Assembly: GCA_013176395.1 (NCBI GenBank)
Contig: JABMLP010000027.1
Coordinates: 186,001 to 250,000 of the forward strand
Direction: 5' to 3'
Source of the DNA: Venturia oleaginea
Taxonomy: Eukaryota > Ascomycota > Dothideomycetes > Venturiales > Venturiaceae
DNA length: 64,000 nt
Position numbers and translations under genes: made by a program. The notes under the pieces were generated by a model, which made no database searches, had not been told where the DNA came from, and saw only the letters and a list, made by a program, of their open reading frames with translations. Below are positions 49,059-58,963 of this stretch, piece by piece (the first letter of the stretch is position 1; every line of letters begins with the position of its first letter).

Positions 49059-50541
49059 ATGGCCCAGCTCGAAGAAATGATGCGGCCTCCCGTAAACCGT
49101 GCCATGCGCGTGTTAGATCGCGCATTCTTTAGCAAAACAATCCCCATCTCCGCCGCGCGCGTATTCACGAACCAACATATTTCGCATTGCAGAAAGGATC
49201 TAGAAAAGAGCGCCGATCTGCTACAAGCTCCAAGACTGCCGGCGATTATACAAGACCCAGATGCGGAGCTGGCGAACCAAGGCCGGAGGTGTCTGCTGTT
49301 GAAGCCGGAAATTAAGCACGACAGTATATAGCCATGTAGCGAAACCAAAAGGACGAAGAAACTGATTTCACTAGCCAGATACCTCGACTTGGAGTAAGAC
49401 TATAAATGAGCTGGTCGAATCCAAGCGCATGTCCCTCATCCCACACAATCTAAGACTTGATTATAACTACTGGGACTACCGTGGGCGCCATCATATCTCT
49501 TGCTTCTAGCACCATGCTAAGAATAATGCTACAGATGACATCGTCACCTCGATCCTCCCTGAAGAAGAATTACAAGAAGTCCCAAGCGGCTTCAGCGTCA
49601 TCGGCCATATCGCCCACCTAAACCTCCGCTCCGAATACCTCCCATACAAGCATCTCCTGGCTGAAGTCCTGCTTGACAAAAACCCGGCTGTAAAGACTGT
49701 GATCAATAAGGTCGAGAATGTCGGCACCGAAGATCCTTTTCGAACTTTCCCATACGAACTGCTCGCAGGACCGGACGACCTGAACGTTGAAGTCAAGGAG
49801 GAGGACTGCTTCTTTCGATTCGATTTTGCAAAAGTTTACTGGAACCCGCGTCTACATGGAGAACACCAACGTCTAGTCTCGACGTTCAAAGAGGGAGAAG
49901 TTGTGGCAGATGTCATGGCCGGTGTTGGTCCCTTCGCAGTTCCGGCCGGCCGAAAACGAATCTTCTGTTGGGCAAACGATCTGAATCCGAACAGCTACGA
50001 ATCGCTAGTGGATGCGACAGCCCGCAACAAAGTCGGCGCATACGTCAAACCATTCAACGACGATGGGAAAAGATGGATCAAAAGCGCGACATCGGACCTC
50101 TATCACGGCGCGGAACACAAAGTTGAAATTTTCTCGAAACCAAAATCAAGGTCGAAGGGCGGCATGCCAAATCTAGAACGGACGATCGTTCAACCTAAAT
50201 TCTTCTCCCACTTCATCATGAACCTCCCTGCTTCTGCTCTATCCTTCTTGCGCAGCTTCGTTTCGCTGTACAGCGGTGCGAAAATACCGCAAGGATCGCC
50301 CCTACCAAAAGTGCATGCGTACTGCTTCTCGACAAAATCGGACGACAATGTGCAAGAAGGAATTGATATTTGCAACATCATATCAGATCACTTGGGCTAC
50401 AAATTCGTGCCAGGTGATGGAGAAAAGGAGGGAGAGGTGCTGATCACAGATGTGAGAGATGTCGCGCCGAAGAAGAGAATGTTCTGTGCCAGCCTCGTGC
50501 TGCCCGCGGAGGTTGCGTGGAGGCCAGTCGAGGGAGTATAG
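49059..50541 (+). CDS. TRM5: tRNA (guanine37-N1)-methyltransferase
   Basis: Three exons (49059-49323, 49379-49480, 49535-50541), 457 residues. Trm5 methylates N1 of G37 next to the anticodon using S-adenosylmethionine and prevents frameshifting. The N-terminal Trm5 domain includes CLLLKPEIKHD and the exon-2 sequence TWSKTINELVESKR. D2 linker sequence GHIAHLNLRSEYLPYKHLLA is typical. The class I methyltransferase core has motif I VVADVMAGVGPFAVPAG (near residues 246-260), the acidic NDLNPNSYESL, and the substrate loop FIMNLPASA. Splicing at GACA/GTATAT and at TACC/GTGGGC restores a continuous family match. An overlapping uORF starts at 49033. Alternative initiation at downstream Met residues (7, 8) in the basic N-terminus could serve dual nuclear/mitochondrial forms as in yeast; that is inference. 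Confidence 0.93.
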
Positions 50542-51867
50542 CAAGCTTGATAGCGTGATCCGTGACTTGAACCCCAATAAATAGTCATTCACTACTCACC
50601 AAACCTCGACCAGAGGTTGCGCTTCTGCCTTCCGGATTAAGCTCTAGGATCGATCTCATTCTACTGCACCTTACAGCCTCACTGATTTACTTGTTGCCAT
50701 ACAAATGACGAGTTCTATCTGCCTAACAATTGTTCAAGATTGAGAACTATATTGATTGAGTGAGAGACCAAAGGCCTCGTACTCCGGTGATCTAGGTAAC
50801 ACAAGACTGTGTATTGACAAAGAAAGGTACGCGGGGCCTCATTCTCCACACACTCTCCTACCTTTCAAGGTCTCTTTCCGAGAATGCTGGTATTTACAAG
50901 TGAAAAATGTTAAGAATGAATCTACGAAATGAATTTCTCCCTAGCGAGCCTCCCTACCGGCGTCTGAGAGGACTCACCTTCCTTCAACGTCGTAATCGTG
51001 TTAATGGGTCATGTTTACGTATATACATCGTTGATGAGGAGGGCTAAGGGAAGGAGTTCGTTGGTTGTTTACCGCTTTGCGAAGAGCTTGGGTTACCTTA
51101 GTGATAAGAGGCCTTCGTCAATTATATTGAGGTTATTCTGGTAGACGTCAATGGTAAGAAACCAATGACCTCAGCTGTTGGTAATATAGCTGTACGGTGG
51201 TACGTAGAGCCCCGTTCTTTATTGCGAATTGAGACTAAGTGAAATAATTGGAGAAATCTAATTCCTTACTAATCAAGTAGAACAGAATCTTCCTGCCGGG
51301 ACAGCTCCAATAAGCACAACCAAGGCGCATATATCCTTCAATACCCGACCCTCCTGCGCTGGTGAGTTTCTTGCGTAGGATTGCTAAACGATGGCTATCT
51401 CCTCAAGTAGTGTGTCGGGTTGTACGCGATCCCGGTGGACAGATTCGGGACTCGGCTGCTCCTATTCACCATCTACGAATCCCTTTCCCGGACTGGGTCA
51501 AAGTGATGCCATGCCCCTGAGAGGCATCAGGGCTAAACGGCGAGTTAGTCGAGGTTTCAAATGACAATATCGCCTTATGCAAACCTACACATTCTCAGTA
51601 TTATCGCCGGAAATACGCGAGCGTTTAGCCGCACGAGCGGATGGACTCGCATTGGATTCGTTGCTTGGCCGTGACCATCGACCTAGCATGCTGCTCTCGG
51701 ATCGTGGGATTGGCTCAATTGCCCCCCTTCTTCTTGATAAGGCTCTCCGGGACCTTCAGGCTGGTAGGACGTATCACTATCTGTAAACGAGGCGATGTCG
51801 AGTACACTTTGTATCAGACCGATGATTAATTAGCGTCGTTCAAACAAGTCTGGGGTGGAAACTCACG
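50542..51867. other. 1.3-kb intergenic region, start of the accessory part
   Basis: I see no convincing gene. A 69-codon plus frame at 51577-51786 reads like protein (SVLSPEIRERLAARADGLAL) but has no recognisable family and no clear exon partners. Confidence 0.4.
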
Positions 51868-52530
51868 CTAGTTCCGCACGCTCGAGATCATCAGAGGAGG
51901 AAGAACTCTCGCTCGATCGAGAGCCATCGTCAGTGATGGTCGTTCTTCTCTGGCCGGCAGATAATGTAGAACTGAAGCAGTGGAAAGCTCAACGGCGTGT
52001 GCGATAGAAGCTGCAGTACCATTCCCGGTCCCAATAGCGAGCTCTCTGCGCGCCTTTTCGGCTTGGAGTTGCGGTCTCAATCTCTCCAATTCTGAGGCGC
52101 TTAATCTGCGAGCGCACTTTGTAAGAAGAAATTCTGTATCACGACGGTCTGTACCGGGTCGGTGTTGCGCTTTGGCGCAGGATCTCAAGTGCTGGTTCAG
52201 ACCCTTCATTCCGGAGAAGAACTTCCCGCTCGATGTAGTATTGTGTTGCGAAAGACGCAAAACAATTATATCCAGCTTCCATCTGTTGTCTGAAAGATGA
52301 CAGGACACCCTTCTGGAATTAGGTATGTCCATGGTTGCAAACGAAACCCAAGTGTATCCTCGCCCGTAGCGAATTCTTGCCCCGTGGTGAGTTCTGTCTG
52401 ATCCTCGGTAGGCTGTGTAGAAGGGTGCCAGTATTGTGATGGCTATTGGGGCCACGTATGGGGAAAAAGACAGTTTGAAAGCGCTCGGAACATTAGGGGA
52501 TCCCACAGATGGATGGATGGATGGATACAA
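51868..52530 (-). CDS. hypothetical protein, unrecognised
   Basis: Uninterrupted 220-codon minus-strand frame. The middle is the most protein-like part (GMKGLNQHLRSCAKAQ, then a helical, charged stretch SASELERLRPQLQAEKARRE). The LNQHLRSC segment loosely recalls the second half of a C2H2 finger, but the first Cys pair is not visible. The N-terminal 90 codons are less convincing, and the true start could be an internal Met. It lies just outside the left end of transposon copy 2 and could itself be a relic. No function is claimed. Confidence 0.3.
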   Translation of the reverse strand: MYPSIHPSVGSPNVPSAFKLSFSPYVAPIAITILAPFYTAYRGSDRTHHGARIRYGRGYTWVSFATMDIPNSRRVSCHLSDNRWKLDIIVLRLSQHNTTSSGKFFSGMKGLNQHLRSCAKAQHRPGTDRRDTEFLLTKCARRLSASELERLRPQLQAEKARRELAIGTGNGTAASIAHAVELSTASVLHYLPAREERPSLTMALDRARVLPPLMISSVRN

Positions 52531-52641
52531 TACACCCGTCGGACCAGTATGGCTCCAGGGGACACTACCGATTGTCTATCATACATTGTTTCCAACTGTC
52601 AACTGTCCCTTCATTCCAAGCCCAAACATTTATTTTGTATA

Positions 52642-52700
52642 ACGTATTCCACCACCTGAACCGCCACACCACCCAACCCGCCAAAATATGCCAAGACCAC
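52642..52700 (+). repeat. left terminal inverted repeat of copy 2
   Basis: It starts ACGTATTCCACCACCTGAAC and pairs with the right end over nearly 50 bp with three or four mismatches. Confidence 0.9.
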
Positions 52701-52721
52701 CACTTCCCCCAATATCTGATT

Positions 52722-54266
52722 ATGTCTCAACAACACCAGAACCTCTCTGATTGCGCCCGAGGAGTCTCATTTATCCTCGAAAAACTACCAAACGGTCGGA
52801 CACTTACCCTTACCGAGGAGCAAACGCTTATCCAATATATTCTCGACCTCAATTCGCGAGGATTTGCGCCCCGGCTGTGTGAGGTGGCAGATATGGCGGA
52901 GAAACTACTGGGTATACGCGGTGGAGAGCCAGTAGGCAAAAACTGGGCTGAGAGATTCGTAACGCGCTCAAAATAGCCTTCAATCGAGCAAAGGATAGGC
53001 AGAGGATACTACAGAAGGATCCAGAAGTAATTGGCGCGTGGTTCAAGCTAGTTACAGATACTAAAGCCAAGTACGGCGTCCACGACGAGGATACGCCCAA
53101 CTTTGACGAGATTGGCTCCCATATGGGCGTTATTGGGTCAATGAAGGTCGCTACAGCCTCTGAAAGACGTACAAGGCCTGAACTCATCCAGCCGGGCGAT
53201 CGCGAATGGGTTACGGTTATTCAGAGCATCTGCGCAGCTGGGTATGCGATCCCGCCATTCATTATCTATAAAGGACGCGTTTACATCTCTACGTGGTATG
53301 AGGAGGCAGATATACCACGGAATTGGAAGCCCTCAGTCTTTGAGAACGGCTGGACAAACAACGCGCTTGGTCTTGGGTGGTTGAAGCATTTTAACGCGTA
53401 TACAAAGGCGCGGCAGGTGGGGGGGTACAGGCTGCTTATCTTGGACGGCCATGAGAGCCATCTCAGCCAGGATTTCAAGGACTACTGCCTCGAAAATAGG
53501 ATCCTAACCCTCTTGCATGTCATCGCACTCGTCGCATATACTCCAGCCCCTTGACGTGGTCTGCTTCTCGCCGTTAAAGCACAAGTACTCCCAACGCATC
53601 CGGGACTTGGCGCACCGACGCGTGCACCATATCAATAAGGAAGGCTTTCTCCCTGCCTTTAAAGACGCGTTTTTCGACGTGTTCACGGAAGAGAATTGTC
53701 GAAAGGCCTTTGAGGCAGTAGGGCTAGTCCCTATTAACGCGCAGGTAGTGTTGGATCGCCTTGAAGTACGGCTACGTACCCCGCCAAAACCCCGTCTCCT
53801 AGAAACGCCGTGGCAGCCAAAAAAGACTCCAAGCAATACTCATGAATTTGGATCCCATACCAAGCTCGTAAGCGAGTCTTTTACTCGGTCACCAGTTATT
53901 GCGCAGGCAGGCTTTTCACAGCTTGTTAAAGGCGCTGAATTGATGCTGCACCAGAACGCCCTACTTGTTGCACGAAAACACGAGATTGAAGAGCAATTGG
54001 CAGTAATGACGAAGCGAAAATGGCGTAAAAGAAAGCGGATCCAGCAAGGTGGTACTATGGAGTATGGGACTGGAGCAGCGCGGGTAGCTGCTGAGGCGTC
54101 TGTTGCGCCTCAGGGATCAAAGAATACTCGTAGTAGTGTTGATCAAGAAACAGCCCGACCAACTCAAAGGCGCTGTGGGCACAATGCGCGACTGGGCACA
54201 ATGCGCGAACGTGTAAAAAGGATATCGAGATATCTTGTGAATCAGATGGCAGCACGACAGACTTGA
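52722..54266 (+). pseudogene. Fot1-like transposase, copy 2, frameshifted and N-terminally shortened
   Basis: The N-terminus begins MSQQH like copy 1 but then lacks about 40 residues including most of the first HTH, rejoining at LTEEQTLIQYILDLNSRGFA. The frame ends at the same TAG as copy 1 (52976). The catalytic segment is open from about 52976 to 53554: here STWYEEADIPRNW is intact, unlike copy 1. The same extra T as in copy 1 (near 53513) breaks the frame before SSHILQPLDV. The final segment runs to 54266, but a local rearrangement at about 54176-54200 destroys the C-terminal CCHC knuckle. Shared lesions mean the common ancestor was already defective. Confidence 0.85.
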
Positions 54267-54312
54267 ATCTATTGTTGATAGCGATAAAATTGAAGAGTCG
54301 TAATATGAGTTG

Positions 54313-54371
54313 GTCGTGCCAAGAGATTTTGGCGGGTTGGGTGGTGCGGCGGTTCGGGTGGTGGAATACGT
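54313..54371 (-). repeat. right terminal inverted repeat of copy 2
   Basis: The reverse complement begins ACGTATTCCACCACCCGAAC and carries the same two inner modules as the left end. Confidence 0.9.
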
Positions 54372-54481
54372 TATAGAAAATTCTATTTGATTTTGATTGT
54401 CAACGAGGAGGTGGACATAAATTAAATAGTGTTCCTCGGTTTCCATGGCAGCGGTACGGACGATGGAGTGGAGAGAACCTT

Positions 54482-54654
54482 CTTATATAAGGTAGCCAGG
54501 GAAATGAAGGCCTCCCGAACGCTACGCCTCTTTACGGATATCAAGACACTCCAATCTATAAAGATGTAAGTATTCCCTCATCTATTATCTGCTTTTCTCA
54601 ACAAGTATCCTAGAATACAGCAACAACAGCAATACTTCACCGCCCGCTACAAGC
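54482..54654 (+). promoter_or_regulatory. promoter and leader of a truncated gene
   Basis: A TTATATAAGG box (about 54482) is followed by a leader with a plausible 5' UTR intron: donor GTAAGT near 54567, acceptor ATACAG near 54619. Then comes CAACAACAGC and the ATG at 54655. It starts only about 110 bp from the end of transposon copy 2. Confidence 0.45.
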
Positions 54655-54732
54655 ATGCGTCCCTTCCTATACACTCTCCTCCTCCCAACCCTAGCGCTCC
54701 CGCAAGAATCATGCAAATCGGGGCCAGCCTAA
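54655..54732 (+). pseudogene. truncated secreted-protein gene (signal peptide only)
   Basis: A 25-codon frame beginning MRPFLYTLLLPTLALPQESC looks like a signal peptide followed by a few mature residues, then TAA. With a TATA box and leader intron in place upstream, this appears to be the 5' end of a gene for a small secreted protein or enzyme whose body was lost. The parent cannot be named from so little. It could alternatively be a genuine tiny secreted peptide. Confidence 0.4.
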
Positions 54733-55235
54733 GGTTGTTTTGAGTAGCTGCTTTGTTTGCATTCTGTGCTAGTTATGGGAAGAGAGGTGTCGGGGTTTGA
54801 GTTGGTAAACTTGTTTAGGACTTCGTTTACCGGTGTGTTTAGTGGTCCTTCTTTGTAAACTACGGGACGGAGAGTTGTTCGGGTAGAGTTGGTAAACTTG
54901 TGCGGTAGGACTTCGATATTCGACGAAACTGAGACGACCTTCTGTTTAGGAAGCGCGATAGCTCAACCGGCCGCTCTATGATGAAGAGTCTTGTTCATGT
55001 ACTAACGAAAGGTCGTTCCACGGTGATGTCCTACGATGACCAAGGTAATTTTTCGACGGGTGTACTGTCACCGATTAGTGAAGCCAATGTTGATAAGTCT
55101 ACTAGACGTATATACATGGAAATCACGGAGAACGCCAACGAAACAATCCCTATGTCTTAGAGCCCTCCACTATCTCCGTCAGAAAATGTTGATACCACTT
55201 GATGTGATATGCCCACAGGCTAGGGAACGATTGAT
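54733..55235. other. degenerate sequence with a short direct repeat
   Basis: GAGTTGGTAAACTTGT followed by AGGACTTCG occurs twice (about 54799 and 54887), about 87 bp apart. The frame at 54978-55160 (+) has no domain. This is probably decayed sequence between two relics. Confidence 0.4.
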
Positions 55236-55687
55236 ATGGGTGAAGATGAAGACCAAACTCTAGCGGATCTTGAAGTAGCTGAAGCGGCAGAGGTAATATC
55301 ATCCTCGACCCCTTTCTTGTAGTCCCAACGATTCCTGACAGCATAAGTTAGAGGATGACACGAAAGAAGCCGAGTGGGCTATGAAGGAGATATTGAGGCG
55401 AGCGGAGGAAGTTGAACTGGCCAGGCGAAGAAGTAGAAGTATGAAGGCTATCAAAGCAAAAACAGTACAAAGTAAGACTACCACCGCCGAGGAACAGAGC
55501 GCAAGCGAGGAACAAGAGAAGCTGTTGAACAGGAAGAGATGTAAAGATGATTAGTTGGCTCTTAAGCAGAAGACTGTGAATATTGCCAAGCGGCGGAGGC
55601 TGCACAAAGACAGCTAGATTGAATGGGAAGTGGCGGAAGCGACGGAGGCTGCTGTGCCAGAGGGCTGATTCATGATCAACGACACGA
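55236..55687 (+). pseudogene. relic of a coiled-coil protein tail
   Basis: Starting at the ATG at 55236, 19 codons (MGEDEDQTLADLEVAEAAE) run to a GT donor (55293); a tract after AAG at 55347 continues LEDDTKEAEWAMKEILRRAE and further basic/acidic helix to TAG at 55552. The same frame then continues through two more stops with similar composition to about 55670. The acidic lead, intron position and basic coiled coil mirror the exon 3/exon 4 junction of the gene at 59.5-62.3 kb (EEALLAEIEAME, intron, KEESLKQEQRRIEEGE). I read this as a decayed partial duplicate. Low-complexity similarity could mislead. Confidence 0.4.
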
Positions 55688-56398
55688 AACACGTGAATGA
55701 TGTGAGGTATGGATAGAGTTGGTTTCATGGAAGTATATTAGCCTGTATGATTATTGTCTTCATCAAGATCAGAGATGGTATTTGTTCTCTCTGTCGTACG
55801 ACTGCGAAGTCTTTGTTTCTCATCGACCAGCAATGTTCCCGCAAGCACAAGAGGAGCAAGCAAGACAAGAGGAGGGCCAACGAAAGCGTAATACGAGATT
55901 GGCGGAATTGGGTGAAGCCAAGCGGAGAGGGACGAAGGAGTTGGGCAGCTTTGAACTGGAAGAGGTGGAAGCTAAAGAGGTTGCTGAGGCTGCAGGAATT
56001 GTGTTGTAAGGATGTTGTGTGATGGCCAGCGAAACAGAACATGTTCGCGGTAATCAGATCTGATAGTTGATCCTTTTATCCATAGGGTTCTCTTTGTTAT
56101 TTTGACGTTTGACAGTCCAACCGTGTGACCGACTGACCTGAACTCAAAAACTCCAACATCCACTTGTTTTCGCAGTTTGGTGTGCGATCGCCTTCACATT
56201 ATGACATCGCCATCAATAATGAGCTTAACTGTACGGCCACCACTAGCTTTATTTGAGCTTTGCGAGGGCACAAGAGAAAACCGGGACTGGAAAAATCAAA
56301 CTCTTGCTGATTACCTAGCAACGACATTACTTCAAAGAACTTGCAACTATCATAGTCTCAATCCTTGTGGGTCCCCAGCACAATTAACTCTTCGCCTC
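55688..56398. other. degenerate region, possible further coiled-coil fragment
   Basis: The plus frame 55719-56009 contains a charged helix (QAQEEQARQEEGQRKRNTRL and ELEEVEAKEVAEAAG) like that of the neighbouring relic but has no clear exon structure. 56010-56398 lies downstream of the zinc-cluster gene stop and shows nothing definite. Confidence 0.35.
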
Positions 56399-58963
56399 TC
56401 ATGGACAGGTGGCGGTGCCCGCAAGCACATACCTCACAGGCCTCTCAATACCAAGTCTCCCAATTCCCTGCATCAAAATATCCAACATCTTTTCAAAAGC
56501 CACCTGATCGCCCCGCTCGATTTGGATAACGTGCTTTTCCAATTTTGCAACGTTGCCGGGAAGGAGAATAGACAAATGGACGACGAGTGATCCAAGCTGG
56601 TGAGACACTCTGGTGAAAAAGTCGTCTACATCTCGAGATGGTCCCAAATCCACGGTGATGATGTTGTCCCAACCTTCTCCAGCGCGGATGTGAATTATTG
56701 TGTTTGATAGGCGACTGATTGCCCAATCTTCATTCGATGATATTTTCCATGTTAGTTTTTGCTCGGCGATGTTGATTTGGTGGCCTTCATGATGCGCCTG
56801 GGCTCTCTCTTGAGCTTTATTCACCATTACAAGATCTTTCTCGTGTCGAATTACGCCTGGTCTAGCTGGTACAGTCGGCTGCACAATAGCGTGCATTTGT
56901 TGGATGCTGGTCATTGGAGGCGGTGGCATTGATGATGATGTTGAGACAGCTTTCTGAGGGTTGAGGTAGGTAGCTGAATTAAGAACGTGCTCTGGATTGT
57001 TCGGGGTAGGCAGCTGACTTTCTGGGAGCATGGCAGATTGTTGATTGGGAGGTGAAACAAGTGGCTGCTTGGAGTGATTTACCGCGACAAAAGAGGGCCC
57101 GGGGTTTTCTTTTTGATACTGCTCAGATTCTAGCCTTCGAGGCTGCAAATCCTCGTGGTCCGGTCTACCATCTCGATCCGAAAGATGTTGATGAACTCGT
57201 CCAGGTGATACTTGATTTGAAGCCGGGTCTGAACTCGTCTGAGGAGATCGGCGAGGATAGGTACACGATACTCCTAGGTAGGAGCAGGTGGAGCAGATGG
57301 GAAGCTCTTTGCCACACTTTTGCGCATCAGACAACGAATCTATCGTAATTTAGTAGTATGCTTACCAATACCCTCTTCTCTCTACATGTGCTGCAGGGGA
57401 ATAGCGGATGATCCAGTGGTCGTGGACTAGTCATTTCCTGGCCTGGATATACACATTCTCGTCCCAGGCGAGAGCAAGCCCAGCAGATCGGTTTCTTTTT
57501 GCTACACTTCAAACATTTAGCTCTCGTTCTCGCCAACATCAGATTCAGGATCTCGCTACCCTGACTTTCTTATCGCTGCACATGGTGCATGGAAAGAGTG
57601 ATAGTCCAGTCATTCGGGGTTCCACGGAGTGCTCTGTCTCAGTTGAAGTTGTAGAGAGGGCTGGCTGAACAGGCTCAGATGAGACTTCAAGGGGCATCGA
57701 CCATGTGGTTAGTGGAACAGAACCAGAGACCGGATGCTTTTCTGGCCAACGCATGGGCGTTGATACCGTCAATTTTTGGACAGCAGGTTGCGTAGAAAGC
57801 GAAGAATCCGTGGCGAAGGTAGCAGGCAAGGATATTGGGATTGTCGAAGGCGTTGGCAACTCTTCCATCGCATTTCGTGGATGTCTGCATTCGACGTGCT
57901 CATTGAGACAATCATAAGATCGAATACAGCAGTATGGCAGAATCCCATTGCACTGATAAAGTCAGTCAAAAGAGAATGCTAATGCAACAGGGACTACACT
58001 TACAGGGATCTCATTTCGATTCGCCCTATCGCATCCGTCATATTGAAGTCTCACAATCAATGAGTATGGCGACCTTTTTTTTCTCTTCCACCGCTGCAAA
58101 GCCTTTCCACCGTTGAGCCCGATTCGAGTGACATTTGGCGTATACGGCACTCGTTCGTCATCGCTGAAATCACTCACTTCGGTCAGCTCGCTATAATTAC
58201 TTGACTCGTCGATCTCAGAAGCATTGATTGCTGCGAAGCTAGCTATCGAATTGTTAGTATAGATGGAAAAATGTTATCCACTACGTTTACGAACCATGGT
58301 CATATCGAGGGAAGGTGGGTGATTGATATTTACGCTTGGGTGTATTTCCGGGTTTCCGGGCACTAAGATCTCTCTTCTTCAGCCGGTCTTCGAACAATGC
58401 GATTGCTTGGTCTCGAATGCTATCGGACAGTCAGTAATCGATCTAAGGGTATGGGTTTTCTTTGCCTGCACAGGCCGCTCCTGTGACTTAGAGGTTCCTG
58501 ATTTCGTTATCGATATCAATGAAATTCCGGCGATTTAATTTTAAACATTGCCAGATATTTACTGATACTTCCATAAATGTTTGGGATAAAAGGTTGGGAA
58601 TAGAATTGAAGATTCGTACAATTGCTGGGTTTCCTCCCCTTCGTCCCAATACAGATCTTGACTATACTCTGGACAATGATGACACGGATAAGACACGACG
58701 TTTACTCGATCCGAGCCCCATATGCGAGGACCGTACTCCTCTACGAGAGCAAGAATTTTTCGCCGGGCTGACGACTCGTCCATGGCCATCTGACGAAAAC
58801 TGTCGAAGACGATAAACATGTTATCCCAGAATTCTTTGGCGAGCGTAGCCTCTGCTGCAAAGGTCGGTCTTGCAACAGCTGGAGGGGCATATTTGAGGCC
58901 TAGTCGATGGATGACGCCGTAGGTTGTGCCAGCAGGCTTAAACTTGATGGCCTCGTTTCTCAT
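56399..58963 (-). CDS. protein with three tandem Zn2Cys6-like clusters
   Basis: Six exons on the minus strand (58963-58563, 58419-58291, 58238-58004, 57952-57560, 57506-57366, 57316-56399), 738 residues, phases consistent. Residues 1-180 are unrecognised (KFKPAGTTYGVIHRLGLKYA). Cluster 1 (246-277) is degenerate: the second Cys is Ala (CDRANRNEIPC) and a 4-residue insertion separates Cys4 and Cys5. Cluster 2 (377-404: CTMCSDKKVRC, PICWACSRLGREC) and cluster 3 (424-451: CSTCREKRVLC, PICSTCSYLGVSC) have perfect C-x2-C-x6-C-x6-C-x2-C-x6-C spacing. In all three a phase-0 intron falls immediately before the third Cys codon. The C-terminal 150 residues are unrecognised (RVSHQLGSLVVHLSILLPGN). No fungal-specific transcription-factor domain is visible. 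A DNA-binding role is inferred from the clusters. The start codon is the least certain part. Confidence 0.72.

Larger units (their letters stand above)
52642..54371 (+). mobile_element. Fot1/pogo-like DNA transposon, copy 2 (chimeric relative of copy 1)
   Basis: 1,730 bp flanked by TA (TATA on both sides). The ends match each other: ACGTATTCCACCACC, then GAACCGCC and a second CACCACCCAACCCGCC module. They differ from copy 1 beyond the outer ACGTATTCCACCACC. From about 52842 to 54326 the sequence is nearly identical to copy 1. The left 200 bp (TIR and transposase N-terminus) and the right 45 bp are unrelated or strongly diverged. Confidence 0.92.

Noticed and set aside
54960..55000. tRNA-like A box (GCGATAGCTCAACCGG)
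   Set aside because: No matching B box, anticodon arm or acceptor stem follows.
57336..57560. Separate small genes at 57327-57539 and 57545-57868
   Set aside because: Each ends inside a half zinc cluster; splicing at the GT/AG sites before the third Cys restores two perfect clusters, so they are exons of one gene.
58291..58303. ATG at 58303 as the start of the triple-cluster gene
   Set aside because: A model starting here (13-bp first exon) is possible, but the same bases read in another phase join smoothly to an upstream exon chain (58963-58563, 58419-58291) using the acceptor 4 bp further on, giving a longer continuous protein.
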